A stretch of DNA of 64,000 bases. Source: Axinella damicornis. Its lineage: Eukaryota; Porifera; Demospongiae; Axinellida; Axinellidae. This document shows, piece by piece, positions 1-10,524 of this stretch. The notes below the pieces were generated by a model. That model did no database searches and was not told the DNA's origin. It saw only the letters and a program-made list of their open reading frames with translations. Within the stretch, counting starts at the first letter, position 1. Every line of letters starts with the position of its first letter. Both the position numbers and the translations under genes were made by a program. The DNA is taken from positions 12,036,756-12,100,755 of the forward strand of contig OZ007512.1 in assembly GCA_963931865.1 (NCBI GenBank). The letters run 5' to 3'.

Positions 1-417
1 TGAAAGGTGGGGGGGCACTATATATTACACGCTGCCGGAGGCAGTGCATAGAGGCGTGTACAGTAGTGCTGATCAGTCCGCGCAAAGCGCGGAAAAATTT
101 TATCGCCTTCATTTTTCAGTTATCAGGATGGGCTCTCGTGGCACCTTTGTGCTTTGCACTGTAAGTTCCAGATGTACGAGGATTGCAGGTCCTGGGGCCG
201 CCCGGCCGCCATGTGTGCTCAAATTTCGCTCACGAACGTAATACGTACGTACACAGAGGGGTATACTACATTGTAGATCGTAGTCTCGTTCCCAAACCGT
301 TCGGTTTCAGGCAATGCACGGTATTGCGACCTGAGGAGGCCAGGCCAGGAGTTGCAACGTAGCGGCAGCAAGCTAGTAAGGAGGAAAATAAAGTGATGAA
401 GAAGCAAACTTGACTTG

Positions 418-453
<36 letters not shown>

Positions 454-615
454 AGATCCGCCACTGGAACAAATGAATGCTTAGGAGAGTGCATAGATTT
501 GACTGCAATCTTGCTGTATTATGGTATATTGCAGTTTCGGTAATATTGCCAATCTAATTATGCAGTACGATAATTGCAGCAGTACATAATATTGAATTAT
601 TGTCCAACCCTACAG
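1..615. other. Intron or upstream sequence of the helicase gene
   Basis: No convincing exon is visible. The stretch has a homopolymer run of about 34 C at 420-453, a length that sequencing often gets wrong. It ends in a clear 3' splice site (tacag at 611-615) leading into the helicase exon, so at least its right part is intron. Confidence 0.6.
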
Positions 616-1401
616 GTGCGGTGCATCAGGGAGAAGCTCTCCTCGGCTGTTCCTAAGCAGCTGGAGGTGTGCACCGTGGACAGCTTCCAAGGCAGAGAGA
701 AAGACGTGATTGTATTCAGTACCGTCCGCAGTAGGCCAAGTGGGTTCCCCTTCGCCAGTGACAAGTATCGTATGAATGTCCTTCTGACACGAGCCAAGCG
801 TGGTTTGGTGGGCGTCGGCAGTAAAATTGCTTTGAAAAGTGAAGATCTGTGGAGTAAATGGCTGGAACAAGTTTGTGTGATGACAGAAGACGAATTTGGT
901 GCATCTATTGTAAGCAAGAGCAGGGATCAAGCATCAAGCAAAAGCCGTCAGTACCACAGGGAACCAGGAGATTCAAAGCATAGGAGAGCAGGGGATCACG
1001 ATCGCAGGCAACAGGGAGGTTATCACAGAGGCCAAGCTCACTCAAGACCAATTGGTCAGCGTTTTGGGCCGTCAAGAAGTCAAAGTTACGGGCAACCTGG
1101 TGAAACAGTGGGTCAAGATCACAGTCCACCAGGAGATCCACAGCAGGACGAAGAAGAACACATGCACCCTGGAGTTGATGATCACAGTGGCCACAATCCC
1201 AGAGGAGGAGGAGGATACCGCGGACGAGGAGGATACCGTGGACGCGGAGGTCGACACAGGCCACCAAGAGACGGAGCTGTAAGGGACCAAGATTACAAGG
1301 AACCCAGCAGTGGTAGTTACAGGAGACCAAGAGATAGTCGGTACACGAGTCCCCGAGATTACCCTGGAGGTTCAAGAGCTCGAGAACACAGATGGCAGTA
1401 A
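616..1401 (+). CDS. UPF1-like superfamily 1 RNA/DNA helicase, C-terminal exon (partial gene)
   Basis: The last coding exon (262 codons including stop) starts after the acceptor tacag at 611-615 and ends at TAA 1399-1401. The first ~100 residues carry the end of a UPF1-type (SF1B) helicase core: motif V-like VDSFQGREKDVIVFS and motif VI-like MNVLLTRAKRGL, followed by a W-x6-V segment usual at the end of such cores. The Walker A/B part must lie to the left of the window. The remaining ~160 residues are low complexity, rich in R, S, G, H and Q, with RGG/RGR repeats near the end (GGYRGRGGYRGRGG), typical of RNA-binding tails. A role in RNA metabolism is inferred. I cannot tell which member (UPF1, ZNFX1, HELZ type) it is. 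Confidence 0.8.
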   Translation: MRCIREKLSSAVPKQLEVCTVDSFQGREKDVIVFSTVRSRPSGFPFASDKYRMNVLLTRAKRGLVGVGSKIALKSEDLWSKWLEQVCVMTEDEFGASIVSKSRDQASSKSRQYHREPGDSKHRRAGDHDRRQQGGYHRGQAHSRPIGQRFGPSRSQSYGQPGETVGQDHSPPGDPQQDEEEHMHPGVDDHSGHNPRGGGGYRGRGGYRGRGGRHRPPRDGAVRDQDYKEPSSGSYRRPRDSRYTSPRDYPGGSRAREHRWQ

Positions 1402-2227
1402 TACAACTGAACACTTCAAGTAAGCTTACTATAGCTGCGCTGCATGTTGTTGATAATCTCCCATTGTTATTATTGCTGTACTACAGTGTGCCGTGACCTT
1501 GTATGGGTGTTTGTAAAATGAGATCGTTAAACCTTGAACCTGAATTAATGTGATTGGTTATGTAAATTAGTTCAACGATGTATGACAATGTATGACTAAC
1601 TGGCTGTTTGCAGCACTATACTGTGTTTCTGTACGTATCACCTTTAATTGTCTTGACATAAATTTTATCGGCAGTGCACATGCACGGATAATGCTACATC
1701 AAAATCAGGATCATGTTGTGTACCGGTATATCTATCTAGACTTGACTGGTCACTTTCGATCTATAGTGACTGAAGCAGTTCAGTTGAAATGTCGATCAGC
1801 TGCTAAAAGTTTTCTGATCTAAAGTAATTGGTAGCGGAGAAGCCTCTATTCCATTCATGCAGGATCAAACTGAGAATCCATGCACTTCGATAATATTTGC
1901 AAACACTATTATAGAGAAGTATAATACCCAGAGCAACTGGTGTTTTGCAGTGCTTATAATTGCTTGATCTGTACACAGATTGATAAGCTATAGAGATAGG
2001 CCTTCTCGCCCCAGCGTTTGTCGCTTGCAGTACCCCCCGCGTTAGTTCTGCATGCGACAAACACTGGGGTGAGAAAGCTTGGAAACGTGGCTACTATATC
2101 AGCTGGTCTAGCTTAGAACGTAGTAATTTGTATTATGTAATTTTATTACATAAATAAACCTTGAACTTTAAGTGATTACCTGCATAGTTGCATAATTGAA
2201 CATTCATTATGATGACATCATGACCGG
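1402..2227 (+). other. Helicase 3' flank / intergenic with one hairpin repeat
   Basis: No coding exon is seen. A hairpin lies at about 2003-2077, with arms reading ttctcgccccagcgtttgtc and gacaaacactggggtgagaa. A poly(A) signal AATAAA at 2153-2158 could serve the helicase transcript. Confidence 0.5.
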
Positions 2228-2236
2228 CTATAAAAG
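2228..2236 (+). promoter_or_regulatory. TATA box of the CARD-CULT gene
   Basis: The string ctataaaag is a near-perfect TATA box 130 bp before the ATG at 2365. It implies transcription starting near 2260 and a 5' UTR of about 105 nt. It supports a short, intronless gene model. Downstream promoter elements were not identified. Confidence 0.55.
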
Positions 2237-2364
2237 CAGTGCATATCCGGAATTAATTATACCTAGCAGCTGCTGTATATAACTAAATTGAAGCCTGCAT
2301 GCTGGGGCTAGTGTATGCTACGTAGGAAGATTTCAGATCAGCGAAGTTTATCAGTGAACTCAAA

Positions 2365-3105
2365 ATGAGTGCATCAGGAGTACATGTGCTTGACCGGTGT
2401 TATTCACAGATGCTTAACTCTCTTCAGATTGATCAATTCAGCGACTACTATCGTAAATATGAAGCACTAACGGATGACGAATCAGGAGTGATCACGAACC
2501 CAAACAAAGACAGCTGCAGACGTACTAGACTGAATTGTATCGTAGAAGCTGTTAAACGGAGGAAGAGGGAGGGTCTGGAAAACTTCAAAAAAGCTCTTGA
2601 AGAAAGTGCCAACTTCCCAGGGTGTAAAACACACCGTGATATACTGGACGATATAAACACATACATGGATTCGGATCAGCCTAATAATGAGGTGTCATCG
2701 TTATCTAGAAGTATGAACAATCTGTCCTTATCAGACCGTGATGATTTCATCGTGCGCAACTTCCAATGCATATGTTGTGCTGGCTGTAACACCAAAATAT
2801 CCAACACCAGCTGTCTATTTGACAAAGACGGAGATGGCTCCTATAAGCAGGAGCATGTCAACCCACATGGATACCATCACGAGTTCATCACCGTCACGGG
2901 AATTACATGCCGGCCATCGCAGTTACGTTGGGACTCCAACGAGACCCTGGAACACACGTGGTTTCCCGGATACAAATGGACAATAATCCACTGCAGCAAG
3001 CCCAGGTGCTCCCGTCATCTGGGATGGCGTTTCCAATCAGTAAGAGCAGGTGCAGACCCACAGATATTCTTCGGACTATGCCGTCCAGCAATACTGCTCT
3101 GCTGA
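2365..3105 (+). CDS. CARD-CULT fusion protein (death fold plus cereblon-type thalidomide-binding domain)
   Basis: Single-exon ORF of 246 aa. Residues ~8-100 resemble a CARD: helices around SQMLNSL, an acidic 'ALTDDESGVI' turn, then LENFKKALEES and a final HRDIL helix. Residues ~131-246 match the CULT domain of cereblon: zinc ligands C138-x2-C141 and C210-x4-C215, the VNPHGYHHE segment, the aromatic-cage tryptophans W199 and W205 in WFPGYKW and W221 in HLGWRF, and a closing FFGLCRPAILL strand. The second Cys pair has two extra residues compared with human cereblon (C-x2-C). There is no Lon-like N-terminal domain, so this is not cereblon itself. CULT domains bind cyclic imides and uridine-like ligands; CARDs assemble signalling complexes. 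A ligand-sensing signalling adaptor is my inference. The ATG follows caaa and a TATA box lies upstream. The C-terminus is complete. Confidence 0.85.
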   Translation: MSASGVHVLDRCYSQMLNSLQIDQFSDYYRKYEALTDDESGVITNPNKDSCRRTRLNCIVEAVKRRKREGLENFKKALEESANFPGCKTHRDILDDINTYMDSDQPNNEVSSLSRSMNNLSLSDRDDFIVRNFQCICCAGCNTKISNTSCLFDKDGDGSYKQEHVNPHGYHHEFITVTGITCRPSQLRWDSNETLEHTWFPGYKWTIIHCSKPRCSRHLGWRFQSVRAGADPQIFFGLCRPAILLC

Positions 3106-3971
3106 TCGATCTGACAGAGTCAACACGCATGTCCATCGTGATGGTGTAACACAGATCCTTGCAACAATGCAGGTTATCATACATGTATAGCTACAGACGA
3201 AGCATCACTCGGACATGTGAATAGTATCTCTCAGTGCATGCATATGTGCTTTATTGTACATGTAGTATAACTGAACCACATTTCGCCCATTTTACATACT
3301 GCATTATAATTATGTTGTGTAACGAATTATAGCTATATGCGCTGACACGTACATGTACATATGGTTGATATCTTTGCCATGCAAATTATGCTTAGCCCTT
3401 GGTTTGTATTAAATCCATGCTCATGCATTTAATTGCTCTCAATTTTTGTTCGCGAGTGGGAGAGCCTGGGAACAAGGCTATTGCAAAGATTGTAGTTGAG
3501 TGTTGCAGTTGATCATAACCACTGAAGTTGCTTATTGTCCCCATTTTTCCATTAGACAATCATAATCGTTCGGGTCAGTGCTTGTACCTTTTGCCTATAT
3601 CATTGTAAAGGTGTGTGTTTGTTCAAAGGCTGCTCAATTGACATGCAAATTTACTTTATTTGTTTGCCATCATGTGCCATCAAGAAGTCAATTAAAATTT
3701 TGCAGGTACTCAAAGAACTGAGCCAGACCGTGAAATTCAGCAATTCATTTTCCCTGCATAATTATGCCGCCTGATTTCCTTCCATGCTAATTGCACCTGC
3801 ATCGTTTGTTTGGTGAATCCACAGGTGCCCTCATACTTAAGTCAATGTTCCTTGAGAACTGTGAAGACAAACTCAGCATTTCAAAGGATTCGGATCATAT
3901 AGACCTACAGTGTATAGCAGTTCTGTAAGTACATTCCAACTCAACTCGTCATATAGAGCAATTAATACAAA
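3106..3971. other. Intergenic region between convergent genes
   Basis: This holds the 3' flanks of the CARD-CULT gene (+) and the DUF7802-like gene (-). A possible orphan exon at about 3826-3926 is bounded by cacag and gtaagt and has one open frame (MFLENCEDKLSISKDSDHID in the middle), but no family is recognised and no partner exon was found. Otherwise nothing coding is visible. Confidence 0.4.
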
Positions 3972-6900
3972 CTAAGCCTTTTTCATTTTCTGCATCCTAG
4001 CTGATGGCGGTCCTGATCTATACAGCAGCTGGTAGTAGACTGCCAGGCCGAACAGCGAGCTGGCCACCACCATCACGGTATGCTCTATGCCATTGCCGTA
4101 AGGTGTCCCACAGATTGTGTATAGATTGGAGCCATCTTCGGGAAGGGAGCCATTCAGGCAGCTGAAATCAAAGTATGGTTCATCAAAGTCGGTTGGACAC
4201 AGGTAGGTTTTCTTAGGAATAGTCTGTAGGGAGAGTGTAGAGGAGATTAAGGGTAAAGACGTCAAAGGAACTGTGGGGTGAAGTTGTATGTTAAACCTTT
4301 GATGTAAGATACTGCCAATGATAGTCGAATTGAATAATGTTGGCCTAGCTATAACTTCCAATTTGTACTCACGATCGAGGCTGCTGAGGAGAACTGACAT
4401 GTGTCACGCTAATGCTAACCACAAGGGAGGCATGAGCTCACCAGAAGGCTGCACTGGGAGCTGTCCAGCGCCAGACTTGCACACGGATGCTATACAGACC
4501 TTATTCTGCTGAAATGAAATTCCAGGTCTCTGTTGCTTGTACCCATCGATATATCGGTCACCATGCAGATAGGCTGCATCATGTGTGTGCACTAGGGTGC
4601 ACAAGAGGACACTTGAACCATGCATGATCCCAGATCTGAAATGAAATTCCAGGTGTCTGTTGCTATGGCAATGACAACCCAATTGGCAAATAGGCTGCAT
4701 CCCAGATTTGAAGTAAACAGGATGTATAGTGTCCCAGTTACAGCCTCTCAAAATTCAGGCTGTAACTGGGAATCCAAGAATATTTCTTTTGGAGGCGCCT
4801 CCAGTAGAAGATTGGGAACAGCAGCTGAAGTGAGCGAGAGAGTGAAGCTGCTTGTCACTCTCCGGTATAATTATCCCATGCCTAACAGGACTGGTTGTGT
4901 ACAGCTGTTGGGTACAAAGGTCATCGTGGGGACTTACCCAGGTAGCTCCCCTTGATTATCAGGCTCAATAAACAAGGCATTTGGCCATTAGTTATTACAG
5001 TAGGTGGACATGCTGAAAGGGAGAGTCCAAAGGTTGTAATTGGAGTTGATGTTACTATACTTACTCCAAATACTTGGCACCCTGCTTGGCATCTTGGGCT
5101 AGGAATGAGATATGAAGCTGGGATTTGCACCATTTTGATCAGCATGAATGGAGCATTCCAATGATGTCAATTGTGCTGTAGGTTGAATTTTGACCTCGAT
5201 TATAGCCTTTGGTCGAGTGCAATTTTTGACAAAAAATGACCAACACTAAAAGTCATTTCAGCACATCACTTGAACCATGCTGATCACAATGGCACAATAC
5301 CAAGCTTCATGCATATCTCATTTGCATGGATACATGTCTTTCTTTAGACACAGTAGGAATTAGAATTAGGCCAAATGTTTGGGCCATGTAGTATGCTAGG
5401 TATCTTGGGCTAGGAATGAGATATGAAGCTGGGATTTGCATCATTGTGATCAGCATGAATGGAGCTTTCAAACGATGTCCATTTTGGTGTCGGTTGAATT
5501 TTGACCCAAAATCATGAAAAACCATGGATTATAGCCTTTGGTCGAGTGCGATTTTTGGCAAAAATATGAGCGAAATTAAAAACCAATTCATTTGAAAGCT
5601 CTTTTCATGCTGACCACAATGGCACAATCCCCAGCTTCATATCTCAGTCGTATACCTTGTGCAACATTCTCCAATACCAATTTTGTTTCATTGGTCCATT
5701 TTTGGCAGAAAATGGCACATGCATCAGGAGTGCTTAGCAAGATCTCGGGGCTGGGAACAGGTATAGTCCCACACTGAATAGTATTTACTTATAGGAACCT
5801 TTGCTGGGGTAGTGGTTGGGGGAGGGGTGGATGGAGGTGGAAAGAGAGAAAGAAGGACGAGTGGAAGAGGGGGAAGAGCCGGGGAGGTGGGTGGGAGGTG
5901 GGTAGGGAAGGCGAGGGGGTGGAGTAGGGCTGGGAGAGGGTAGGGGATGGGTAGCGGAGGGGAGGTGTGGGAGAGGGGGATGATACTGTGTCTGGGAAGG
6001 AGACTAACCTGTCCCATGATGGTGTTGAGGTAAGTCACATGATTGCAATCTCCAACCTCCTGGTGGCGTCCGGTAGAGATGTACCTCTCGGGGCTGGCCA
6101 GCAGTACCAGTGCAATGTACAACAAGAAGTGCAACGCTATCCCCAGCACTACCTCGTCAAAGTAGCCACGGCGACGAGAACGAGAGCCTGGGATGAAAGA
6201 GAGGGGGAGGGGCAAATTCAGCAGCTGTTATCACAGACTGTACTATCGTACGGTTGCCAGAGGAACAGTGCACGTACCAAAGCAGGTGCATTACAATGAG
6301 GAAGAGATGGTAACATTGTACAATGGTTTCAAATTTTACCAATACTTCTGATTCCAGTAAGGGAATATGGGTATCAGGCCAACACTAATACCGATACCAC
6401 TATTGATGGGCGTATACATGTACGTACATGTGCACCGAACACACAAGCATATACAATACACACACAGGCATATACACAATATGCACGGGCATATACACAA
6501 TATGCACGGGCATATACACAATATGCACGGGCATATACACAATATGCACGGGCATATACAAGCAACAATATACACAGGCATACACAATATACACAGGCCT
6601 ATCTATATGCAATATTCACGCTGACCTTAATGACTCGATACTAAAAATTCTTAATCCAAATCAAGGTTGGCGAACCTTACCCTGGGATGGTCTTGCGTCT
6701 GGTTCGTTCACCCTGTCCCCGCTCCAGGCTATGATGGCGTACACCGCGACCATCACTCCGACACACACCTCCGTGTGGACACCGTAGAAGTCATGAAGGA
6801 TGTGGTAGAAAGGGACAAACTGGAAGATGACCGCCATCGGCATGGAGAGACACCCTGGGGAGAATAGAACACTTTGAGAATGGCACTCCATCAGATTGAA

Positions 6901-9228
6901 GAACGGCAGCTGTTAACAAGATGCTCGGATTGAAATGTCCTGTAAATGTTTCTATGTTATCAATGCTCAACTAACCATCCACGTTCATTCATACAACGTA
7001 GCAACGAGCCTTTACTCTACATCATCGCTCACAGTGAGAACAGAACACTTTAAGAATGGCAAGAGTGGAGAACCTTATTCCCAAGCCCAGTCTTCATTAC
7101 TTGCAGTACAGAAAAGTGGGGAGAGCTAGTACGTAATTGATATACAATGTCATGTATGTCTCATTAGCATAATGAAACTGACAGAACGAAAAGCCATGTT
7201 GTCCAACCAACTACGCGTTCAAAGCTTGATGTACGGACATGTATACATAATGACATCACCCCCAATGGCTGGTACTAAGTCACCTGGTATATGCGGTTGT
7301 TCTTCTTGTTGCTTAGAGCCCCAGTGCACCATGCCAATTAAACCAATTCTACCATCCCTTCCATCCATGTGAGGTAATGTACGAGACCTTCCTCATATAC
7401 CACTTGTGATGTAAAGCTGGTGGTTCAATATTAGGCACTTCAAGCAAAAGGGTCCTACATGGGACTCCCATACGGAAAGGGTTAAGAAATGGGTGTCTTC
7501 ACTGACCAGTGATGATGCTGCAGACAAGCTCAGAGAAATAGTTGTCAGACAACTTCTCTCTGTCAGCACTGCCGGTGAGCAGGTAGCGCGAGGCGTTGAG
7601 GAGGAAGGAGAAACTGGAAGCAAATGTCAGGTGGAACATGTAGCTGGGGGGAGGGGGGGAGAGAGGAAAGGGGAGGGGGGGAGAGAGGAAAGGGGAGGGG
7701 GGGAGAGAGGAAAGGGGAGGGGGGAGGGGGGGAGGGAGGGAGGGAGGGAGGGAGGGAGGGAGGGAGGGAGGGAGGGAGGGAGGGAGGGAGGGAGGGAGGG
7801 AGGAAGGAGAGGGAGGGTGGGTGGGAGGGAGGGGGAGGAGGAGGGAGGGGGAGGAGGAGGGAGGGAGAGGGTGGAGAGGGAGAGGATTGAGAGAGAAGGA
7901 GAACAGAGAGGGGTAAAGTAATGGCGGTAAGTGCTGAGAGAGAAGAGGGAGGGATGAGGGTTAATGGACTTGGTCCACTATACAATGATCACAATGATGG
8001 CATCACAATGAAGACATCTGAGATTCCTACTACCTTGTCCATGGCACGTTGTAAGTCCTATCAAAGATGTTGGGGTCGCTGTCGTGCCAGGTCCACCAGA
8101 GCAGCTTCACCCCCATGATGTCAAACGGGAGATCCAGGAGCAGGTCGGCCAGGGCGACCATGAACGGTTCCACCCACAGGCTCAGTTTGAGTCTCATGGC
8201 AACCACACTGGTGGTGTAGTGGAGACACGGGTCTGTGAGTTGGGTGGGTTGGGAGGAAGGGAGGGGGAGGGTAGCATTTCAAGTGAACCTCTTCAACAGC
8301 ATAGAGAAATACCAAACGCCATATGAGCCAGGTTAGTCTGCACTGAGACCTAAGCAAAAAAAATCTTCATGGCCGTGTGAGCTATATCATGTGACTCGCC
8401 ACAGAAGATGTCCCCACCCACTCGAATGTCACATTACCCAATCAAAATTGAGTGTGCACTACTGTCAGTCTTGGATTGTAAAATGGCCACACCCACTTGG
8501 AATGTCACATGACTCACAGAAGCCAATGACGTAGATGGGTAGCCGCTGGTTGAAGAACATGATGGTGCCGCGGTAATGCCAGAAGTTGTCGATATCCGGG
8601 AGGATGTACGAGAGGCTCTCCACTGCTAGCCCATGCAGGATGGACGTAAACCAGAGCTGGACGTAGCGACCACCGTGACGGAGGGCTGTGTGTGTGTGTG
8701 TGATTGGTGTGTATGCATGTGTGTGTGTGTGCATGAGTGTGTGTGTGTGTGTGTATGTGTGTATATATATATATATATGTGTGTGTGTGTATGAGTGCTG
8801 TGTGTATGATGTGTGTGTATGAGTATGTGTGTGTTGTGTGAGGGTTTGTGTGTGTGTGTGTATGGGTGTGTGTGCGTTGTGTGTGTGTGTATGCTATGTT
8901 GCAAGTGTGAGCTATACCTAGCGTACATGTCATTGTGTGAATGCATATGTATGTAGTACTTATGTGTTGTGTGTGGGCATGTTGTGGGTATACATGTATA
9001 TTGAAGATTGAAATCCGGGGGTGAGATAAATGTTTTGCAAGGAACAGTTGGTCATTTCCATAGCAACGTACCGTGTCGGAGAGTAAGAAGTGCCCAGAAG
9101 ACGCCCACTATCTCGATAAGAAGGAACGTGGGGTTTTCTTCCCAGACTTCCATGGGGTTCCGGAAAGAAACCACCCTCCTCCTTCTCTCGCTCTCCCACA
9201 CTTCACGGAGGCCTTGTAGGACATCCAT
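3972..9228 (-). CDS. Multi-pass membrane protein, DUF7802-like, seven exons
   Basis: Exons in transcript order on the minus strand: 9228-9072, 8685-8518, 8232-8034, 7643-7507, 6854-6681, 6187-6009, 4223-3972. All junctions are GT-AG and join in one frame to 421 aa. Several hydrophobic segments are visible (FLLIEIVGVFWALLTL, LLLDLPFDIMGVKLLWW, FQFVPFYHILHDF, LGIALHFLLYIALVLL, VMVVASSLFGLAVYY). Conserved-looking motifs are PDIDNFWHYRG, WWTWHDSDPNIFDR, VPWTSYMFHLTF and the GNGIEHTVMV stretch near the end. These match a metazoan family that I recall from public annotation as DUF7802; its function is unknown to me. The C-terminus is basic (RMQKMKKA). An acceptor-like site just upstream of 9297 leaves open a further 5' exon. 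Introns carry a (TG)n tract, GGGA tracts and a 21-bp tandem repeat. The gene is head to head with the FRRS1-like gene. Confidence 0.8.
5090..5655. repeat. Two copies of a ~260 bp inverted-repeat element
   Basis: Copies at about 5090-5300 and 5395-5655 share one arm (gagatatgaagctgggattt, then catgaatggagc) and a loop (atggattatagcctttggtc). The same family recurs at 57155-57425, 57484-57760 and 62350-62625, where the reverse-complement arm is also clear. They lie in the last intron of the DUF7802-like gene. This looks like a non-autonomous DNA element; no target duplication was defined. Confidence 0.6.
6440..6600. repeat. 21-bp minisatellite
   Basis: Tandem copies of a unit like catatacacaatatgcacgg occur about five times, in an intron of the minus-strand gene. 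The reading frames it opens on both strands are artefacts of the repeat period. Confidence 0.8.
7645..7915. repeat. GGGA/CCCT tract directly upstream of a 3' splice site (minus gene)
   Basis: Long (GGGA)n with GGGGGA variants on the plus strand. On the transcribed minus strand this is (CCCT)n running into the acceptor ccccag of exon 7643-7507, so it forms the polypyrimidine tract. Confidence 0.85.
8686..8960. repeat. (TG)n/(CA)n microsatellite next to a 3' splice site
   Basis: Interrupted TG/TATG repeats. On the minus strand they read as a CA tract ending in the acceptor cacag of exon 8685-8518. Confidence 0.8.
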
Positions 9229-10020
9229 TGCCTCTACCTGCTTGCTGGTATGGTCCTCTGCAAGATGTCTTCGGTTCCCAGTCACGACCACGACCACTGT
9301 AAGCCCAGAAAGCAGAAAGATTACTTTTCCTATACTGCTAAAATCAACAGTGGATATTTATAGATAATTATCTATGATATTTGACATGGTTACTGTCCTG
9401 GGAAGGGGAAAACCCTGTTTTTAGGTGCAACTGGTGGGACTCGAATGACTACACTCTATAGTCTGTAAGACTTCCCCGTCACTACCCGTGGATAATATAG
9501 CACGCGAGAACTATATTATCCATGCATTACCTTAGTACTAGTCTCGTACCCACACTTAGCACTCGCCTTCACTGCAGTCAACCAACAGGCGTAGGGCGTT
9601 ACTGCTACATTGTATGTCTCGTTCCCAAGACCAGGACCCTTGAATTGGAACACGATTGCACATCACGTGGGCGGGGCTACATCAGGCACAATTATAATAT
9701 TCTGACCTGTTCAACGAACGATGGCGACAACAAAGACGGAGACCACTCGTGGACATTGGCTAGAGCACCATGAATAGGTATTCTTCCTCCTCAGTGGCGA
9801 CACTGACAAAGACGGAGACAGCTCATGGTGGACCTACATGTACGCCATGGCCGGGGTGACGTTGCTGCTAGACTGCTTCAGCTAGCTAGCTATAAACGCT
9901 AACCTGGCTCACAGTTGCTGTCATGTGCACGAGTGTATGTTTCAAGAGTGCCATAATTTCTGTGCTCATTGCATTCCGATGACAATCATGTGAATTCAAC
10001 TGCTCCTTGCATGTCCTGTG

Positions 10021-10128
10021 TAGTCTCGTTCCCAGACCCAAACAACCCCAGCGAAGATCGCTTGCAGTATCTCGCGAGATACTGCAAGCGATCTTCGCTG
10101 GGGTTGTTTGGGTCTGGGAACGAGACTA
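10021..10128. mobile_element. Perfect 108-bp palindromic MITE with 9-bp target duplication
   Basis: The element runs from tagtctcgttcccagaccc to its exact reverse complement, centred on tatctcgcgagata. It is flanked by direct repeats tgtcctgtg at 10012-10020 and 10129-10137. It belongs to the TAGYCTCG-terminus family found throughout the window. Confidence 0.85.
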
Positions 10129-10299
10129 TGTCCTGTGGGCATGACATAGTGCATGCACTTCGCTCAGGCTCGCCCTCCAATGTCCTGGTAGTTTGTATGT
10201 ATCAAGTCTGAGCTTGAACCTCATCTCCTCAGTGCTAGAAAAACACTTTGTTCCAAGTTACCCCGCCTTACCATAACCGTCTCAGACCACGACTTGCCG

Positions 10300-10346
10300 T
10301 AGTCTCGGAACCAGACCCCCGCCTGAAGGGTCTGGTTCCGAGACTA
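10300..10346. mobile_element. Short hairpin MITE of the TAGYCTCG family
   Basis: A 47-bp hairpin (tagtctcggaaccagaccc and its complement) is flanked by 9-bp direct repeats gacttgccg at 10291-10299 and 10347-10355. Confidence 0.8.
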
Positions 10347-10524
10347 GACTTGCCGCGCCCACAAACGTTTACAAGGCCAGGGGCGGGTTAAATTCCCCTC
10401 ACACGAAAATGGTCTTCTCGGATGCCTAATGTGGGCATATGCATATTATAGCACTGAAGGATGGTCTGGTGAACTGTACCTTCACACTACAATACAGTGT
10501 GTAAATTATAGCTAGCTAGGTGAA

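Larger units (their letters stand above)
9229..10524. other. Head-to-head intergenic region with dispersed repeats
   Basis: This separates the minus DUF7802-like gene from the plus FRRS1-like gene and probably holds both promoters. About 9685-10010 belongs to a ~300 bp repeat whose other copy is at 31490-31800 (shared: gatggcgacaacaaagacgg and gtttcaagagtgccataatt). Two hairpin MITEs at 10021-10128 and 10300-10346 are listed separately. No other coding exon is seen. Confidence 0.6.

Noticed and set aside
3826..3926. Exon of an unknown gene between acceptor cacag and donor gtaagt
   Set aside because: There is no partner exon in frame and no family match, so it is mentioned only as a possibility in the intergenic entry.
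8104..8357. Host genes in other frames over 8084-8357
   Set aside because: They overlap the well-supported minus-strand exon 8232-8034 in the wrong frame.
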